From assembly GCF_038443675.1 (NCBI RefSeq), contig NZ_CP151762.1:744001-808000 (forward strand): DNA of 64,000 bases. The letters are read 5' to 3'. How positions within the stretch are numbered: position 1 is the stretch's first letter; each line of letters begins with the position of its first letter. The notes under the pieces were generated by a model that was not told the DNA's origin, did no database searches, and was given only the letters and a program-made list of their open reading frames with translations. This DNA comes from Yoonia sp. G8-12. Lineage in GTDB: Bacteria > Pseudomonadota > Alphaproteobacteria > Rhodobacterales > Rhodobacteraceae. A program made the position numbers and the translations under genes. Positions 54,379 to 63,379 of the stretch are shown piece after piece.

Positions 54379-55350
54379 CTATTGACCGAGTGCCACCAGA
54401 TGCGCCGCAGATCCGGTGAGGGCGGCGTAGTCGTCTTCGATCACATGAACCGCAAAATTGCTCATGAACCCCGCAAAGCGGCCTTTATCGCGGAACGCAT
54501 CACCGAAACCGAACTGCGCAAGATGGGGCGCAAACGCGCGCGCCACGCCACCGACCAGATAAACGCCGCCAAAGGGCAGCTGGATCAAAGACAGATTGCC
54601 GCAAACGGTGCCAAGGATCCGCGTGAAAAGCTGTGCCGCCTCAACCGCGCGGGTGTCGGTGCCATCGGCACAGGCGGTCATGATATCCTGGGCTGCACGT
54701 TCACGCGGATCATCTGCTTCGCGTCCCAAAAACGCATAGACCCGCTCAAGCCCGCGACCTGAAAGCACGTCTTCGACTGCTGGGAACCCGTGTGCTGTTG
54801 AAACGAACTGGCACAGGCGCAATTCCATCTCGTTGCGGATCGGCAGGTTTGCATGGCCGCTTTCCGACGGGGTGACGATGCGCCCATGTTCCAGATCGTA
54901 AACCGGAGCTGCATTAAACCCCGTGCCCACACCAATCACGAGCTTTGCCGCGTTCTGGCTACTGTCAGGCCCGGGCAAAACGGTGCGAATATTTGCCGGA
55001 TCAATATGCCCCAGCGCATGGCCCTGCGCCTGCAAATCGTTCAGGATCGCGACAGTTTCCGCCTTGGTGGCGCGCGACAATGTTTCCTTGTCGATGGCCC
55101 AATCAAGGTTTGTCATCGTGGCGCGCCCGTCACGCACCGGCCCTGCGACGGCCACACAGGCAGCAATGGGATCAACCCCGCCTTCGTCTTCGATATACTG
55201 GCGCAGCACGCTTTCCAGTCCGGGGAAATCGCTGTTGCGATAGCGCCTGATCGTGCTGTCGATGATCTTGCGCCCATCGGCCAAGGCAACGCGCGTGTTG
55301 GTCCCGCCAATATCGGCGACCAGTGAATAGGTGTCTGTGGGATGTCCCAT
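54379..55350 (-). CDS. glk: Glucokinase
   Basis: Phosphorylates glucose to glucose-6-phosphate with ATP. A 323-residue ASKHA kinase of the bacterial Glk family: SLVADIGGTNTRVALADGR at the N-terminus, ACVAVAGPV, LNDLQAQGHAL, IGVGTGFNAAPVYD and VYLVGGVARAFAPHL. Eight bases after the GH1 gene, so lacI-GH1-glk look like one transcript. It links imported glucosides to the zwf-pgl route. Confidence 0.94.
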   Translation of the reverse strand: MGHPTDTYSLVADIGGTNTRVALADGRKIIDSTIRRYRNSDFPGLESVLRQYIEDEGGVDPIAACVAVAGPVRDGRATMTNLDWAIDKETLSRATKAETVAILNDLQAQGHALGHIDPANIRTVLPGPDSSQNAAKLVIGVGTGFNAAPVYDLEHGRIVTPSESGHANLPIRNEMELRLCQFVSTAHGFPAVEDVLSGRGLERVYAFLGREADDPRERAAQDIMTACADGTDTRAVEAAQLFTRILGTVCGNLSLIQLPFGGVYLVGGVARAFAPHLAQFGFGDAFRDKGRFAGFMSNFAVHVIEDDYAALTGSAAHLVALGQ

Positions 55351-55358
55351 GGTGTTCC

Positions 55359-56681
55359 TTAACGCGCAATCGCGGATTTGAGCGCGTGATAGGATGCTTT
55401 GGGTGTGCGCTTCAAGGTCTCAAAATCCACGTGGATGATGCCGAACCGTTTTTCATAGCCAAAGGCCCATTCGTAATTATCCAGAAGTGACCAGTAAAAG
55501 AAGCCCTGCACATTCGCGCCCGCGTCGATGGCGCGTTTGGTCGCCACGATGTGATCACTGATGAACTGCGTTCGCTCGGGGTCTGCAACAGCGCCATTCT
55601 CAAGGTGGTCATCCCATGCCATGCCGTTTTCGGTTACGTACATCGGCAAATCGCCGACATAGTCTTCTGAAAGTCGGATCAGCAAGGCAGACAGCCCAGC
55701 AGGGAAAATTTCCCATCCCATTTGCGTTTTATCGCCGGGGCCCTGCATGATGTCGACCTTCGGCCAGACCGTGTTCTGATTGGCTGCTATGATATGGCGC
55801 TTATAGTAATTCACGCCCAGGAAATCGATGGGTTGGCTGATTTCCTTCATGTCGTCTTGCCAATTGGCGGGCAGATGTGGCGCGAAGCCTGCGAGGGCTT
55901 CATCAGGATAGCTGCCTTGGGTGACGGCCTCGATAAACCAGCGGTTGTTGATGGCGTCGGCGGTTTTTGTGGCTTGTGCTGCTTGCGGCGTGTCATCTGC
56001 GGGATCGTTATGGTCAAAGTTGATCACAATGCCGCAGTTTTCCATGCCTTTGGCGCGGAGCCTTGTCATGGCGATCCCGTGGGCCAGATTGATATGGTGC
56101 ATCGCACGCGCGGCGGCGCGAATATCTTTGAGGCCCGGCGCATGGTGCCCCAGAAAATGGGACAGATAAGAGACGCACCAAGGTTCGTTAATGGTGGCAA
56201 TCGCATGGACGCGGTCACCGATCCGGTCCGTGATGACATCGGTGAAATCACCAAAATAATGACAGGTGTCACGGTTCATCCAACCGCCCTGATCGGCCAG
56301 CGCACTGGGCAGTTCCCAGTGATAAAGCGTCTGAAACGGCTGCAAGCCGCGTTCCAGCATCGCATCGACCAAACGGTCGTAGAAATCGAGGCCTTCGGGG
56401 TTAACGGTGCGCCCGTCGGGCATGACCCGCGCCCATGAGGTGGAAAACCGGTAGGCGTCCATGCCGGCATCCTTGAGCAGATCAAGATCTTCGGCAAAAC
56501 GGTGGTAGTGATCGCAGGCCAAGGCCCCATCTTCGGCGCGCACCACATTCCCGGGGCCTGCGGCGAAGGTATCCCAATGGGTCGGGCCTGCACCGCCGAA
56601 TTTATGGCCCTCGATCTGATAGGCCGCAGTGGCGGCACCAAAAACGAAATCTTTGGGGAAATCCGAGCGTTCAAAATCCAT
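55359..56681 (-). CDS. Beta-glucosidase, glycoside hydrolase family 1
   Basis: Cytoplasmic retaining beta-glycosidase of 440 residues. It has FPKDFVFGAATAAYQIEG at the N-terminus, the acid/base Glu in ATINEPWC near residue 166 and the nucleophile Glu in MYVTENGMAW near residue 353. No signal peptide. Probably splits beta-linked glucosides to glucose for the adjacent glk. The ATG is one base after the stop of the LacI-type regulator gene. Confidence 0.95.
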   Translation of the reverse strand: MDFERSDFPKDFVFGAATAAYQIEGHKFGGAGPTHWDTFAAGPGNVVRAEDGALACDHYHRFAEDLDLLKDAGMDAYRFSTSWARVMPDGRTVNPEGLDFYDRLVDAMLERGLQPFQTLYHWELPSALADQGGWMNRDTCHYFGDFTDVITDRIGDRVHAIATINEPWCVSYLSHFLGHHAPGLKDIRAAARAMHHINLAHGIAMTRLRAKGMENCGIVINFDHNDPADDTPQAAQATKTADAINNRWFIEAVTQGSYPDEALAGFAPHLPANWQDDMKEISQPIDFLGVNYYKRHIIAANQNTVWPKVDIMQGPGDKTQMGWEIFPAGLSALLIRLSEDYVGDLPMYVTENGMAWDDHLENGAVADPERTQFISDHIVATKRAIDAGANVQGFFYWSLLDNYEWAFGYEKRFGIIHVDFETLKRTPKASYHALKSAIAR

Positions 56682-56682
56682 G

Positions 56683-57714
56683 TCAGTCCTTTCGCGGGGC
56701 GGGGCCGGTCGAAGATCCGACCACCAGTTCCGCTTCTAGCAGTTTGGTTTGGGGTGGAAGTGCAGGGTTCTCGATGGCGTCCAAGAGCATCTGGGCAAGC
56801 TGACGCCCCGCGTCGCGCACAGACGACCGCGTGGCGGTAAAAATCGGAATATCACCGCCGTTGCGCAGGTACGACAACACGTCATCGTGGCTGATGACCG
56901 AGACATCTTTGCCCATGACCAACCCCTTTTCCTCGATCGCGCGGCGCACGCCCAAGGCGCTGATCATTGACGAACAAATGATCGCTGTGGGGGCATCCTC
57001 CAGTGCCAGCATTTCGCGTGCGCTGGTATAGCCGAAATCCTCGGTCATTTCACCCGAACGCATCAAAAGCGGATCAGTTGGCACACCATGTTCCGCGAGC
57101 GACGCGGTATAGCCGTTGCGCCGCCGATGGGCGAAATCCATAAATTCAAGCCCGTTCACCAACCCGATCCGCTGGTGCCCAAGGTCAAACAAGAAATCCG
57201 CGGCACGTTTGAATGCGCTCCGGTTGTTCATGTCGAGCCACGTATAGGGCGTTTCGTTGACCGAGGCACGGCCATGCACCGCAAAAGGCAGGCCCAGTTT
57301 GTGCAGCAGCGTGATGCGCGGATCATCCATCACAGGGCCATGGACAATCACGCCATCCACAGTGCGCCGGGATTTGAGCCCCTGATACACCCGCCGCTCG
57401 TCCTCATCCGGGACAATCGACAGGATCATCTCGTATCCGTTGCGCGAATAGGTCTCGCCTGCGCCTGCGGTAAAGTCGCCAAAGATCGGGTTTACCATCT
57501 CATGTTTGCTCGACAGCGGGATCACATGGCCAATCGCCAGCGCTTTGCCCGTTGCCAGCCCTTTGGCGCGGGTGGACGGGCTATAGTTGAAGGTCCGTGC
57601 GGCCTCTTCAACCCTGCGGCGGGTTGCCGTGCTGACCTCGGGGTAGCCGTTCAAGGCCCGGCTTACTGTCGTTTGGCTAAGCCCCAAATTGCGAGAAAGT
57701 TCTTTTAAATTCAT
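56683..57714 (-). CDS. LacI-family sugar regulator (AglR-like)
   Basis: A 343-residue repressor. The N-terminal helix-turn-helix and hinge (MNLKELSRNLGLSQTTVSRALNGYPEV, then RTFNYSPSTRAKGLATG) are followed by a periplasmic-binding-protein-like sugar-sensing core (RIGLVNGLEFMDFAHRR, ALGVRRAIEEKGL, DVSVISHDDV). Divergent from aglE and upstream of GH1 and glk. Palindromes in the shared 277-base intergenic region and before zwf are probable binding sites. Assignment as AglR rests on context. Confidence 0.9.
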   Translation of the reverse strand: MNLKELSRNLGLSQTTVSRALNGYPEVSTATRRRVEEAARTFNYSPSTRAKGLATGKALAIGHVIPLSSKHEMVNPIFGDFTAGAGETYSRNGYEMILSIVPDEDERRVYQGLKSRRTVDGVIVHGPVMDDPRITLLHKLGLPFAVHGRASVNETPYTWLDMNNRSAFKRAADFLFDLGHQRIGLVNGLEFMDFAHRRRNGYTASLAEHGVPTDPLLMRSGEMTEDFGYTSAREMLALEDAPTAIICSSMISALGVRRAIEEKGLVMGKDVSVISHDDVLSYLRNGGDIPIFTATRSSVRDAGRQLAQMLLDAIENPALPPQTKLLEAELVVGSSTGPAPRKD

Positions 57715-57728
57715 GGGGTCAGGTGATC

Positions 57729-57747
57729 TTCCAAAGCGTTATCAAAG
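57729..57747. promoter_or_regulatory. Candidate LacI-type operator near the regulator gene
   Basis: TTCCAAAGCGTTATCAAAG is an imperfect palindrome centred on CG, 15 bases upstream of the lacI-type start. The left half TCCAAAGCG equals that of the palindrome at 57889-57902; the right half, CGTTATCAA, matches a classic LacI-family half-site. It is well placed for autoregulation. Confidence 0.45.
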
Positions 57748-57831
57748 AGCGAATTAGCGGTGATGCGATCATTCAAAACCGCCTGTAGTGCCATTTGACT
57801 AGCATGAATTTAAAGGAATCCAAGGCAATTT

Positions 57832-57841
57832 TTAGCGCTAA
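57832..57841. promoter_or_regulatory. LacI-type operator in the lacI/aglE intergenic region
   Basis: TTAGCGCTAA is a perfect 10-base palindrome identical to the core of the site before zwf (41284-41299); the next base, C, is shared too. A -35-like TTGACA lies at 57852-57857, 10 bases downstream, in the direction of aglE. Confidence 0.6.
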
Positions 57842-57888
57842 CAGTGCCGTATTGACAGACGCTTGAACATGGCGGAGTGTGGAGAAAT

Positions 57889-57902
57889 CCAAAGCGCTTT
57901 GG
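57889..57902. promoter_or_regulatory. Second palindrome between lacI-type gene and aglE
   Basis: CCAAAGCGCTTTGG is a perfect 14-base palindrome about 90 bases before the aglE start. It lies downstream of a TTGACA (57852-57857), where a bound repressor would block transcription. A CTAAGCGTTAG element follows at 57915-57925. It has the same central GCGC as the TTAGCGCTAA sites but different flanks. Confidence 0.55.
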
Positions 57903-57991
57903 GGGGTTTGATTCCTAAGCGTTAGAGGGAATGACCGCACGAAAGTGCAAAAAAGTGCGCGCCTTTCGCGGCGCGATTGGGAGGAGATTCT

Positions 57992-59350
57992 ATGATTACG
58001 AAACTGTATGCCAGCGTGGCAGCGGTTGCTCTGACTGCGAGTGCAGCATCGGCGGCCGGCCATCTTGTATTTACGCCGGGTGAGGGTGACTTCAGCTGGG
58101 ACGCTTACAACGAGTGGGCGGCAAATGCGCCGGACCTGACCGGTCAGGACGTGACTGTCTTTGGCCCTTGGTTGTCACCAGAGGATGACATTTTCCGCTC
58201 GATGATTGCCTATTTCACGGACGCGACAGGTGCGAATGTGACCTACACAGGCTCTGACGGCTTCGAGCAGCAGATCGTGATCGACGCCGAGGCGGGCAGC
58301 CCGCCAAACATCGCTGTTTTCCCGCAGCCGGGTCTTGCCGCCAGCATGGCGTCGCAGGGTCTTTTGGATCCTCTTGGTCCCGACATGGCATCATGGGTTG
58401 CTGATAATTATGCTGCGGGCCAGTCCTGGGTCGATCTGGGCACATATGCCGATCCAACCGGTGCGGATCAGTTCTATGGCTTTTTCTACAATGTGAACGT
58501 CAAGTCGCTTGTCTGGTACGTGCCAGAGAATTTTGAAGATGCGGGTTATGAGATTCCTGAAACAATGGAAGATCTGATCGCATTGTCCGAGCAGATGATT
58601 GAGGACGGTGAAACACCGTGGTGCATCGGTCTGGGGTCGGGTCCGGCAACAGGTTGGCCTGCAACAGACTGGGTCGAAGACATCATGCTGCGTACACAGT
58701 CGCCCGCCGACTATGACGCATGGGTCACGAATGATCTGCCATTCAACGATCCAAAGGTGATCGAAGCCATCGAGACATTCGGCATGTTTGCCAAGAATGA
58801 CGACATGGTTGCCGGTGGCGCCGCCGCTGTTGGCTCGACCGACTTCCGCGACAGCCCTGCGGGTCTCTTCTCATCTCCTGCACAGTGCTACATGCACAAG
58901 CAGGCGTCGTTCATTCCGGCCTTCATGCCCGAGGATGTGGTGATCGGTGAAGATGCAGACTTCTTCTACTTCCCATCCTTCGCAAGCAAAGATCTGGGTA
59001 ATCCGGTTCTGGGCGGTGGTACGTTGCTGGCCGTAACAGATGAATCTGATGCGACAATGGCCTTCATGGAGTTCCTCCAGCAACCGATTGCGCACGAAGT
59101 GATGATGGCGCAGACGGGCTTCCTGACACCACACTCCGGTGTGAACCTTGATACCTACGCTGATGCGACACTGCGTGGTCAGGGTGAAATCCTGCTGAAC
59201 TCCACAACATTCCGCTTTGACGGGTCCGACCTGATGCCGGGTGCGATTGGTGCGGGTACATTCTGGACCGGCATGGTTGACTATGTGGGCGGTGCATCCG
59301 CGCAAGAAGTTGCAGATGCGATCCAGCAAAGCTGGGATGCGATGAAGTAA
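57992..59350 (+). CDS. aglE: Alpha-glucoside ABC transporter, substrate-binding protein
   Basis: Periplasmic solute-binding protein of 452 residues for alpha-glucosides such as sucrose, maltose or trehalose. The signal peptide is MITKLYASVAAVALTASAASA, cleaved before AGHLVFTPGEGDFSW. The family-1 extracellular binding fold is visible in QDVTVFGPWLSPEDDIF and FPQPGLAASMASQGLLDPL. ATG 57992 follows GGGAGGAG; a frame start at 57977 is less likely. First gene of aglEFGAK. Confidence 0.93.
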   Translation: MITKLYASVAAVALTASAASAAGHLVFTPGEGDFSWDAYNEWAANAPDLTGQDVTVFGPWLSPEDDIFRSMIAYFTDATGANVTYTGSDGFEQQIVIDAEAGSPPNIAVFPQPGLAASMASQGLLDPLGPDMASWVADNYAAGQSWVDLGTYADPTGADQFYGFFYNVNVKSLVWYVPENFEDAGYEIPETMEDLIALSEQMIEDGETPWCIGLGSGPATGWPATDWVEDIMLRTQSPADYDAWVTNDLPFNDPKVIEAIETFGMFAKNDDMVAGGAAAVGSTDFRDSPAGLFSSPAQCYMHKQASFIPAFMPEDVVIGEDADFFYFPSFASKDLGNPVLGGGTLLAVTDESDATMAFMEFLQQPIAHEVMMAQTGFLTPHSGVNLDTYADATLRGQGEILLNSTTFRFDGSDLMPGAIGAGTFWTGMVDYVGGASAQEVADAIQQSWDAMK

Positions 59351-59454
59351 TCAGCGTTCGCTGACACGACAGAGGGTTCGGGCAGGCAACTGTCCGAACC
59401 TGTCAGCGGCGCATCACGCGACCGTCTGAGAAATACAGCGAAGGGGAGGGCGCT

Positions 59455-60462
59455 ATGAATCCGGCACTACAAGGATTGATTACGATCATCATCGGGGTCG
59501 GTGGCTGCGTAGGGTACTTCTACGGCGCGAACCTGTTTCTTGATAAAGTCATGTTCAAGCCCACAGGGCCGAACGCAGGCCGCAATATCAACCGCGCCAA
59601 TATCATCCGGCCTTGGGTTTTCCTGATGCCTGCTTTGCTGGCCTTGGGTCTCTATCTGGCCTATCCGGTTTTCGCGACACTTCGCTTGAGCTTTCTTGAG
59701 CGTCTGCCCGGCAATGAATACGCCTTTGTCGGACTTGAAAATTACACCAAAATGTTTGCCGAGCCCAAGTTCATCGAGGCGATGCGCAACAACGTGCTTT
59801 GGCTGGTCGTTGTGCCCGCTGCCGCGACCGCCTTTGGTTTGCTGGCCGCACAGCTGACCGACCGTCTGAAATGGGGCAATATCGCCAAATCCATCGTCTT
59901 TATGCCGATGGCGATTTCCTTTGTCGGTGCTGCCGTGATCTTTAAACTGGTCTATGAGGCCCGCCCCGAAGACGTGGCCCAGATCGGTATTTTGAACCAC
60001 CTTTACCTGACATTCGGTGGCGACGCGCCAGTGCAATGGTTGCAGGTGCCGTTCTGGAACAACTTTTTCCTGATGGCCGTGCTGATCTGGATTCAAACCG
60101 GTTTTGCCATGGTGATCCTGTCTGCCGCGCTGCGCGGTATCCCCGAGGAAACGATTGAGGCCGCTGTCATTGACGGTGCCAACCCGTTCCAGATTTTCTT
60201 TAAAATCAAAGTGCCACAGATCATGTCCACCATCGTGGTGGTTTGGACCACGATCACGATTGCCACACTCAAGGTCTTTGACATCGTGTTCGCGATGACC
60301 AACGGCCAGTGGGAAACCCAAGTGCTGGCCAACTACATGTATGACAAGCTGTTCCGTGCGAACGACTGGGGCATGGGCTCGGCCTCGGCGATGATTATCA
60401 TGCTGATGGTCACACCGATCCTTGTTTGGAACGTCTATAACGCGCGCAAGGAGATGCAGTAA
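59455..60462 (+). CDS. aglF: Alpha-glucoside ABC transporter, permease AglF
   Basis: Inner-membrane permease of 335 residues with an extra N-terminal membrane segment (LQGLITIIIGVGGCVGYFYGANL) and the MalF-type core. The EAA loop contacting the ATPase reads EETIEAAVIDGANPFQIFFKIKVPQI near residue 232. GGGGAGGG lies just before the ATG. Its stop overlaps the aglG start (TAATG). Confidence 0.93.
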   Translation: MNPALQGLITIIIGVGGCVGYFYGANLFLDKVMFKPTGPNAGRNINRANIIRPWVFLMPALLALGLYLAYPVFATLRLSFLERLPGNEYAFVGLENYTKMFAEPKFIEAMRNNVLWLVVVPAAATAFGLLAAQLTDRLKWGNIAKSIVFMPMAISFVGAAVIFKLVYEARPEDVAQIGILNHLYLTFGGDAPVQWLQVPFWNNFFLMAVLIWIQTGFAMVILSAALRGIPEETIEAAVIDGANPFQIFFKIKVPQIMSTIVVVWTTITIATLKVFDIVFAMTNGQWETQVLANYMYDKLFRANDWGMGSASAMIIMLMVTPILVWNVYNARKEMQ

Positions 60463-61619
60463 TGGATGCGATTGCAGGCAGAAAGCCCGCTGTTGTCTGG
60501 GCGCTGAACATCTCGGTTGTGGCCCTTGTGGTGTTGTGGCTATTTCCCACGCTAGGGCTTTTGGTGTCCTCGTTCCGCACGGGCGATCAGATCACCGCAT
60601 CAGGCTGGTGGTCGTCGTTCATGCCTGCCGAACAGACGCTGCAATTGCGTGTGGCGGACCCCGATGATGCCCGCGTCGATCTGGGCAACGGTCGCTACAT
60701 GGTTGAAGGCAATATCTTTGAAGGTGAAGACTTTGAGGGTGAATTCCTTGCATGGGGGACTTCCAGCCGCGAGCTGGGCGCCTATCAGCCCGGTGACACC
60801 AACGACATGGGCGATGGCGAAACCCTGACGATACAATCAGACGGGTCTTATGTTTGGGAAGGCAATGATGATCAGATCAGCGGCCGTGCGCAGCGCGTGT
60901 TCCTTGAAGTCACCACACCGCCGGACTTTACGCTGAACAACTATCGTTTTGTGCTTTTTGACGAAGACAATTCCGAAGGCATGGCCAAGGCGTTCTTGAA
61001 CACGCTGACGGTTGTCATCCCTGCCACGATCATCCCGATCCTGATTGCGGCTTTTGCGGCCTATGCGCTGGCGTGGATGGATTTTCCGGGGCGGGCCTTG
61101 TTGATTGCGATTATCGTGGGACTTTTGGTGGTGCCGCTGCAACTGGCGCTGATACCGCTGTTGTCGCTGCATAATGCGATTGGCATCGGCAAGGGCTATC
61201 TGGGGGTATGGCTTGCGCATACTGGCTTTGGTCTGCCTTTGGCGATCTATTTGTTGCGCAACTATATGGTCGGACTGCCCCGCGATATCATCGAAAACGC
61301 CAAGGTGGACGGCGCAACAGATTTCCAGATCTTCACCAAGATCATTCTGCCGCTCAGCTTTCCGGCGCTGGCCTCTTTTGCGATCTTCCAGTTCCTGTGG
61401 ACATGGAACGACCTTCTGGTCGCGCTGGTGTTCCTGATTGATGCCTCGGGCGAGACAACGGTGATGACCAAGCAGATCGTGGAATTGCTCGGCACCCGTG
61501 GCGGTGACTGGGAAATCCTTGCCACCTCGGCCTTTGTCTCAATCGCGGTGCCGCTGGGGGTTTTCTTTCTGATGCAGAAATACCTTGTGCGCGGCCTGCT
61601 GGCAGGGTCGGTCAAGTAA
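60462..61619 (+). CDS. aglG: Alpha-glucoside ABC transporter, permease AglG
   Basis: MalG-type permease of 385 residues. The EAA loop is RDIIENAKVDGATDFQIFTKIILPLSFPAL near residue 272. Between the first membrane helix and the core lies a periplasmic insert of about 100 residues (roughly 45-150), rich in acidic residues (NIFEGEDFEGEFLAWG, DGETLTIQSDGSYVW). It is longer than typical sugar permeases but seems usual for AglG. Translationally coupled to aglF. Confidence 0.93.
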   Translation: MDAIAGRKPAVVWALNISVVALVVLWLFPTLGLLVSSFRTGDQITASGWWSSFMPAEQTLQLRVADPDDARVDLGNGRYMVEGNIFEGEDFEGEFLAWGTSSRELGAYQPGDTNDMGDGETLTIQSDGSYVWEGNDDQISGRAQRVFLEVTTPPDFTLNNYRFVLFDEDNSEGMAKAFLNTLTVVIPATIIPILIAAFAAYALAWMDFPGRALLIAIIVGLLVVPLQLALIPLLSLHNAIGIGKGYLGVWLAHTGFGLPLAIYLLRNYMVGLPRDIIENAKVDGATDFQIFTKIILPLSFPALASFAIFQFLWTWNDLLVALVFLIDASGETTVMTKQIVELLGTRGGDWEILATSAFVSIAVPLGVFFLMQKYLVRGLLAGSVK

Positions 61620-61628
61620 ATCAATACG

Positions 61629-61687
61629 CCCCGGGCCTGACCCGGGGCCTCACACGGCACCTGAAAGATCCCGGATCAGGTCCGGGA
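61629..61687. repeat. Two adjacent REP-like palindromes between aglG and aglA
   Basis: CCCCGGGCCTGACCCGGGG (61629-61647) and TCCCGGATCAGGTCCGGGA (61669-61687) are each perfect seven-pair hairpins with five-base loops, and their loops (CCTGA, TCAGG) are complementary. They resemble the short GC-rich intergenic palindromes frequent in alphaproteobacterial genomes. Inside an operon they could protect the upstream transport mRNA or lower expression of the downstream part. Confidence 0.7.
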
Positions 61688-61715
61688 CGGGGCCAATCAA
61701 TAGGAACGACACGAT

Positions 61716-63362
61716 ATGACGACGGCGCTGGCGAACAACACCGAGATGGCGATCGACAAAGACTGGTGGCGGGGGGCGGTGATCTATCAGATCTATCCGC
61801 GCAGCTATCAAGACAGCAACGGCGATGGCATTGGCGATCTTTTGGGCATCGTCCAGCGGTTGCCTTATATCGCATCGCTTGGTGTGGATGCGATCTGGAT
61901 TTCACCCTTCTTTATGTCCCCGATGAAAGACTTTGGCTACGACGTCAGCGATTATTGCGACGTCGACCCGATGTTCGGCTCAATCGCCGATTTTGATGCG
62001 GTCGTTGATACAGCGCACCGCCTTGGTATCCGCGTGATGATTGATCTGGTGCTGAGCCATACCAGCGATCAACACCCGTGGTTCGCCGAGAGCCGCGCTG
62101 ACCGCACGAACGACAAATCCAACTGGTATGTCTGGTCTGATCCCAAACCGGACGGCACGCCGCCCAACAACTGGCTGTCGATCTTTGGCGGCTCTGCGTG
62201 GCAGTGGGATGCGCGGCGCGAGCAATATTATCTGCACAACTTCCTTGTGTCCCAGCCCGACCTGAATTTCCACGAACCGCAGGTGCAAGAGGCCCTGTTG
62301 GATGTGGCGCGTTTCTGGCTGAACCGGGGATGTGACGGGTTCCGTTTGGACACCATCAACTTTTACATGCACGACGCGCAGCTGCGCGATAATCCACCTT
62401 TGCCCAAAGAAAAGCGCAACGCCAATATCGCGCCCTCGGTGAACCCCTATAACCACCAAGAACACCTTTATTCCAAGAACCAGCCTGAAAACCTCGATTT
62501 CCTGCGCAGGTTGCGTGCGGTCATGGAACCTTACGGTGCTGCCGCCGTGGGCGAAGTGGGCGATGCGCAGCGCGGGCTTGAGATCATGGGCCAGTACACC
62601 GCTGGCGATGATCTGATGCAGATGTGCTATGCTTTTGAGTTTCTGGCCGCTGACCAGCCGACCGCTGCACGCATTGTTGATGTGATGGGGCAGGTGGATG
62701 AAAAAGCCGCTGACGGTTGGGCCTGCTGGGCGTTTTCAAACCATGACGTCGTGCGCCACCCAACACGTTGGAACCTGCCGCCGGCGGCACAACGGATGTT
62801 TGCCTCTCTGATCATGTGCTTGCGTGGTTCGGTCTGTATTTATCAGGGCGAGGAGTTGGGCCTGCCGGAGGCCGATGTCGCGTTTGAGGATCTGCAGGAC
62901 CCTTACGGCATTCAGTTCTGGCCCGAGTTCAAGGGCCGTGACGGGTGCCGCACGCCAATGGTCTGGGACAGCGACAACCAGAACGGCGGCTTCTCGGATG
63001 CGCGCCCGTGGTTGCCTGTGGCCTCCGAGCATCTGCATATGTCGGTCAAGGCACAAGAGGACGAACCGGGCGCGTTGCTGCATCACTACCGCAAGGCCAT
63101 TGCCTTCCGCCATTCGCATCCCGCGCTGAGTATCGGCGAACATGACCGGATGCAGGCCAAAGGTGATGTCGTCTATTTCACGCGGACCGCAGGTGCGCAG
63201 ACGATTTTCTGTGCCTTCAACGTCAGCGAAACGCCATCCGATTTCGATCTGCCCGAGGGCAACTGGACACCGATCGGTGCCGAGTTGGGCAGCGCGCATA
63301 CATCCGCAGACGGAAGACTGCACCTTGGGCCGTGGCAGGTTTGCCTCGCGCTCAAGACATGA
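61716..63362 (+). CDS. aglA: Alpha-glucosidase, glycoside hydrolase family 13
   Basis: Cytoplasmic retaining alpha-glucosidase of 548 residues. It has WWRGAVIYQIYPRSYQDSNGDGIGD at the N-terminus, the nucleophile Asp in CDGFRLDTINFY near residue 211, the acid/base Glu in AVGEVGDAQRGLE near residue 280 and the FSNHDVVR motif near residue 343. Splits imported alpha-glucosides to give glucose for Glk. It is the fourth gene of the agl operon, behind the palindromic repeat. Confidence 0.94.
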   Translation: MTTALANNTEMAIDKDWWRGAVIYQIYPRSYQDSNGDGIGDLLGIVQRLPYIASLGVDAIWISPFFMSPMKDFGYDVSDYCDVDPMFGSIADFDAVVDTAHRLGIRVMIDLVLSHTSDQHPWFAESRADRTNDKSNWYVWSDPKPDGTPPNNWLSIFGGSAWQWDARREQYYLHNFLVSQPDLNFHEPQVQEALLDVARFWLNRGCDGFRLDTINFYMHDAQLRDNPPLPKEKRNANIAPSVNPYNHQEHLYSKNQPENLDFLRRLRAVMEPYGAAAVGEVGDAQRGLEIMGQYTAGDDLMQMCYAFEFLAADQPTAARIVDVMGQVDEKAADGWACWAFSNHDVVRHPTRWNLPPAAQRMFASLIMCLRGSVCIYQGEELGLPEADVAFEDLQDPYGIQFWPEFKGRDGCRTPMVWDSDNQNGGFSDARPWLPVASEHLHMSVKAQEDEPGALLHHYRKAIAFRHSHPALSIGEHDRMQAKGDVVYFTRTAGAQTIFCAFNVSETPSDFDLPEGNWTPIGAELGSAHTSADGRLHLGPWQVCLALKT

Positions 63363-63379
63363 ATTTAGGGGAGTGAGAT

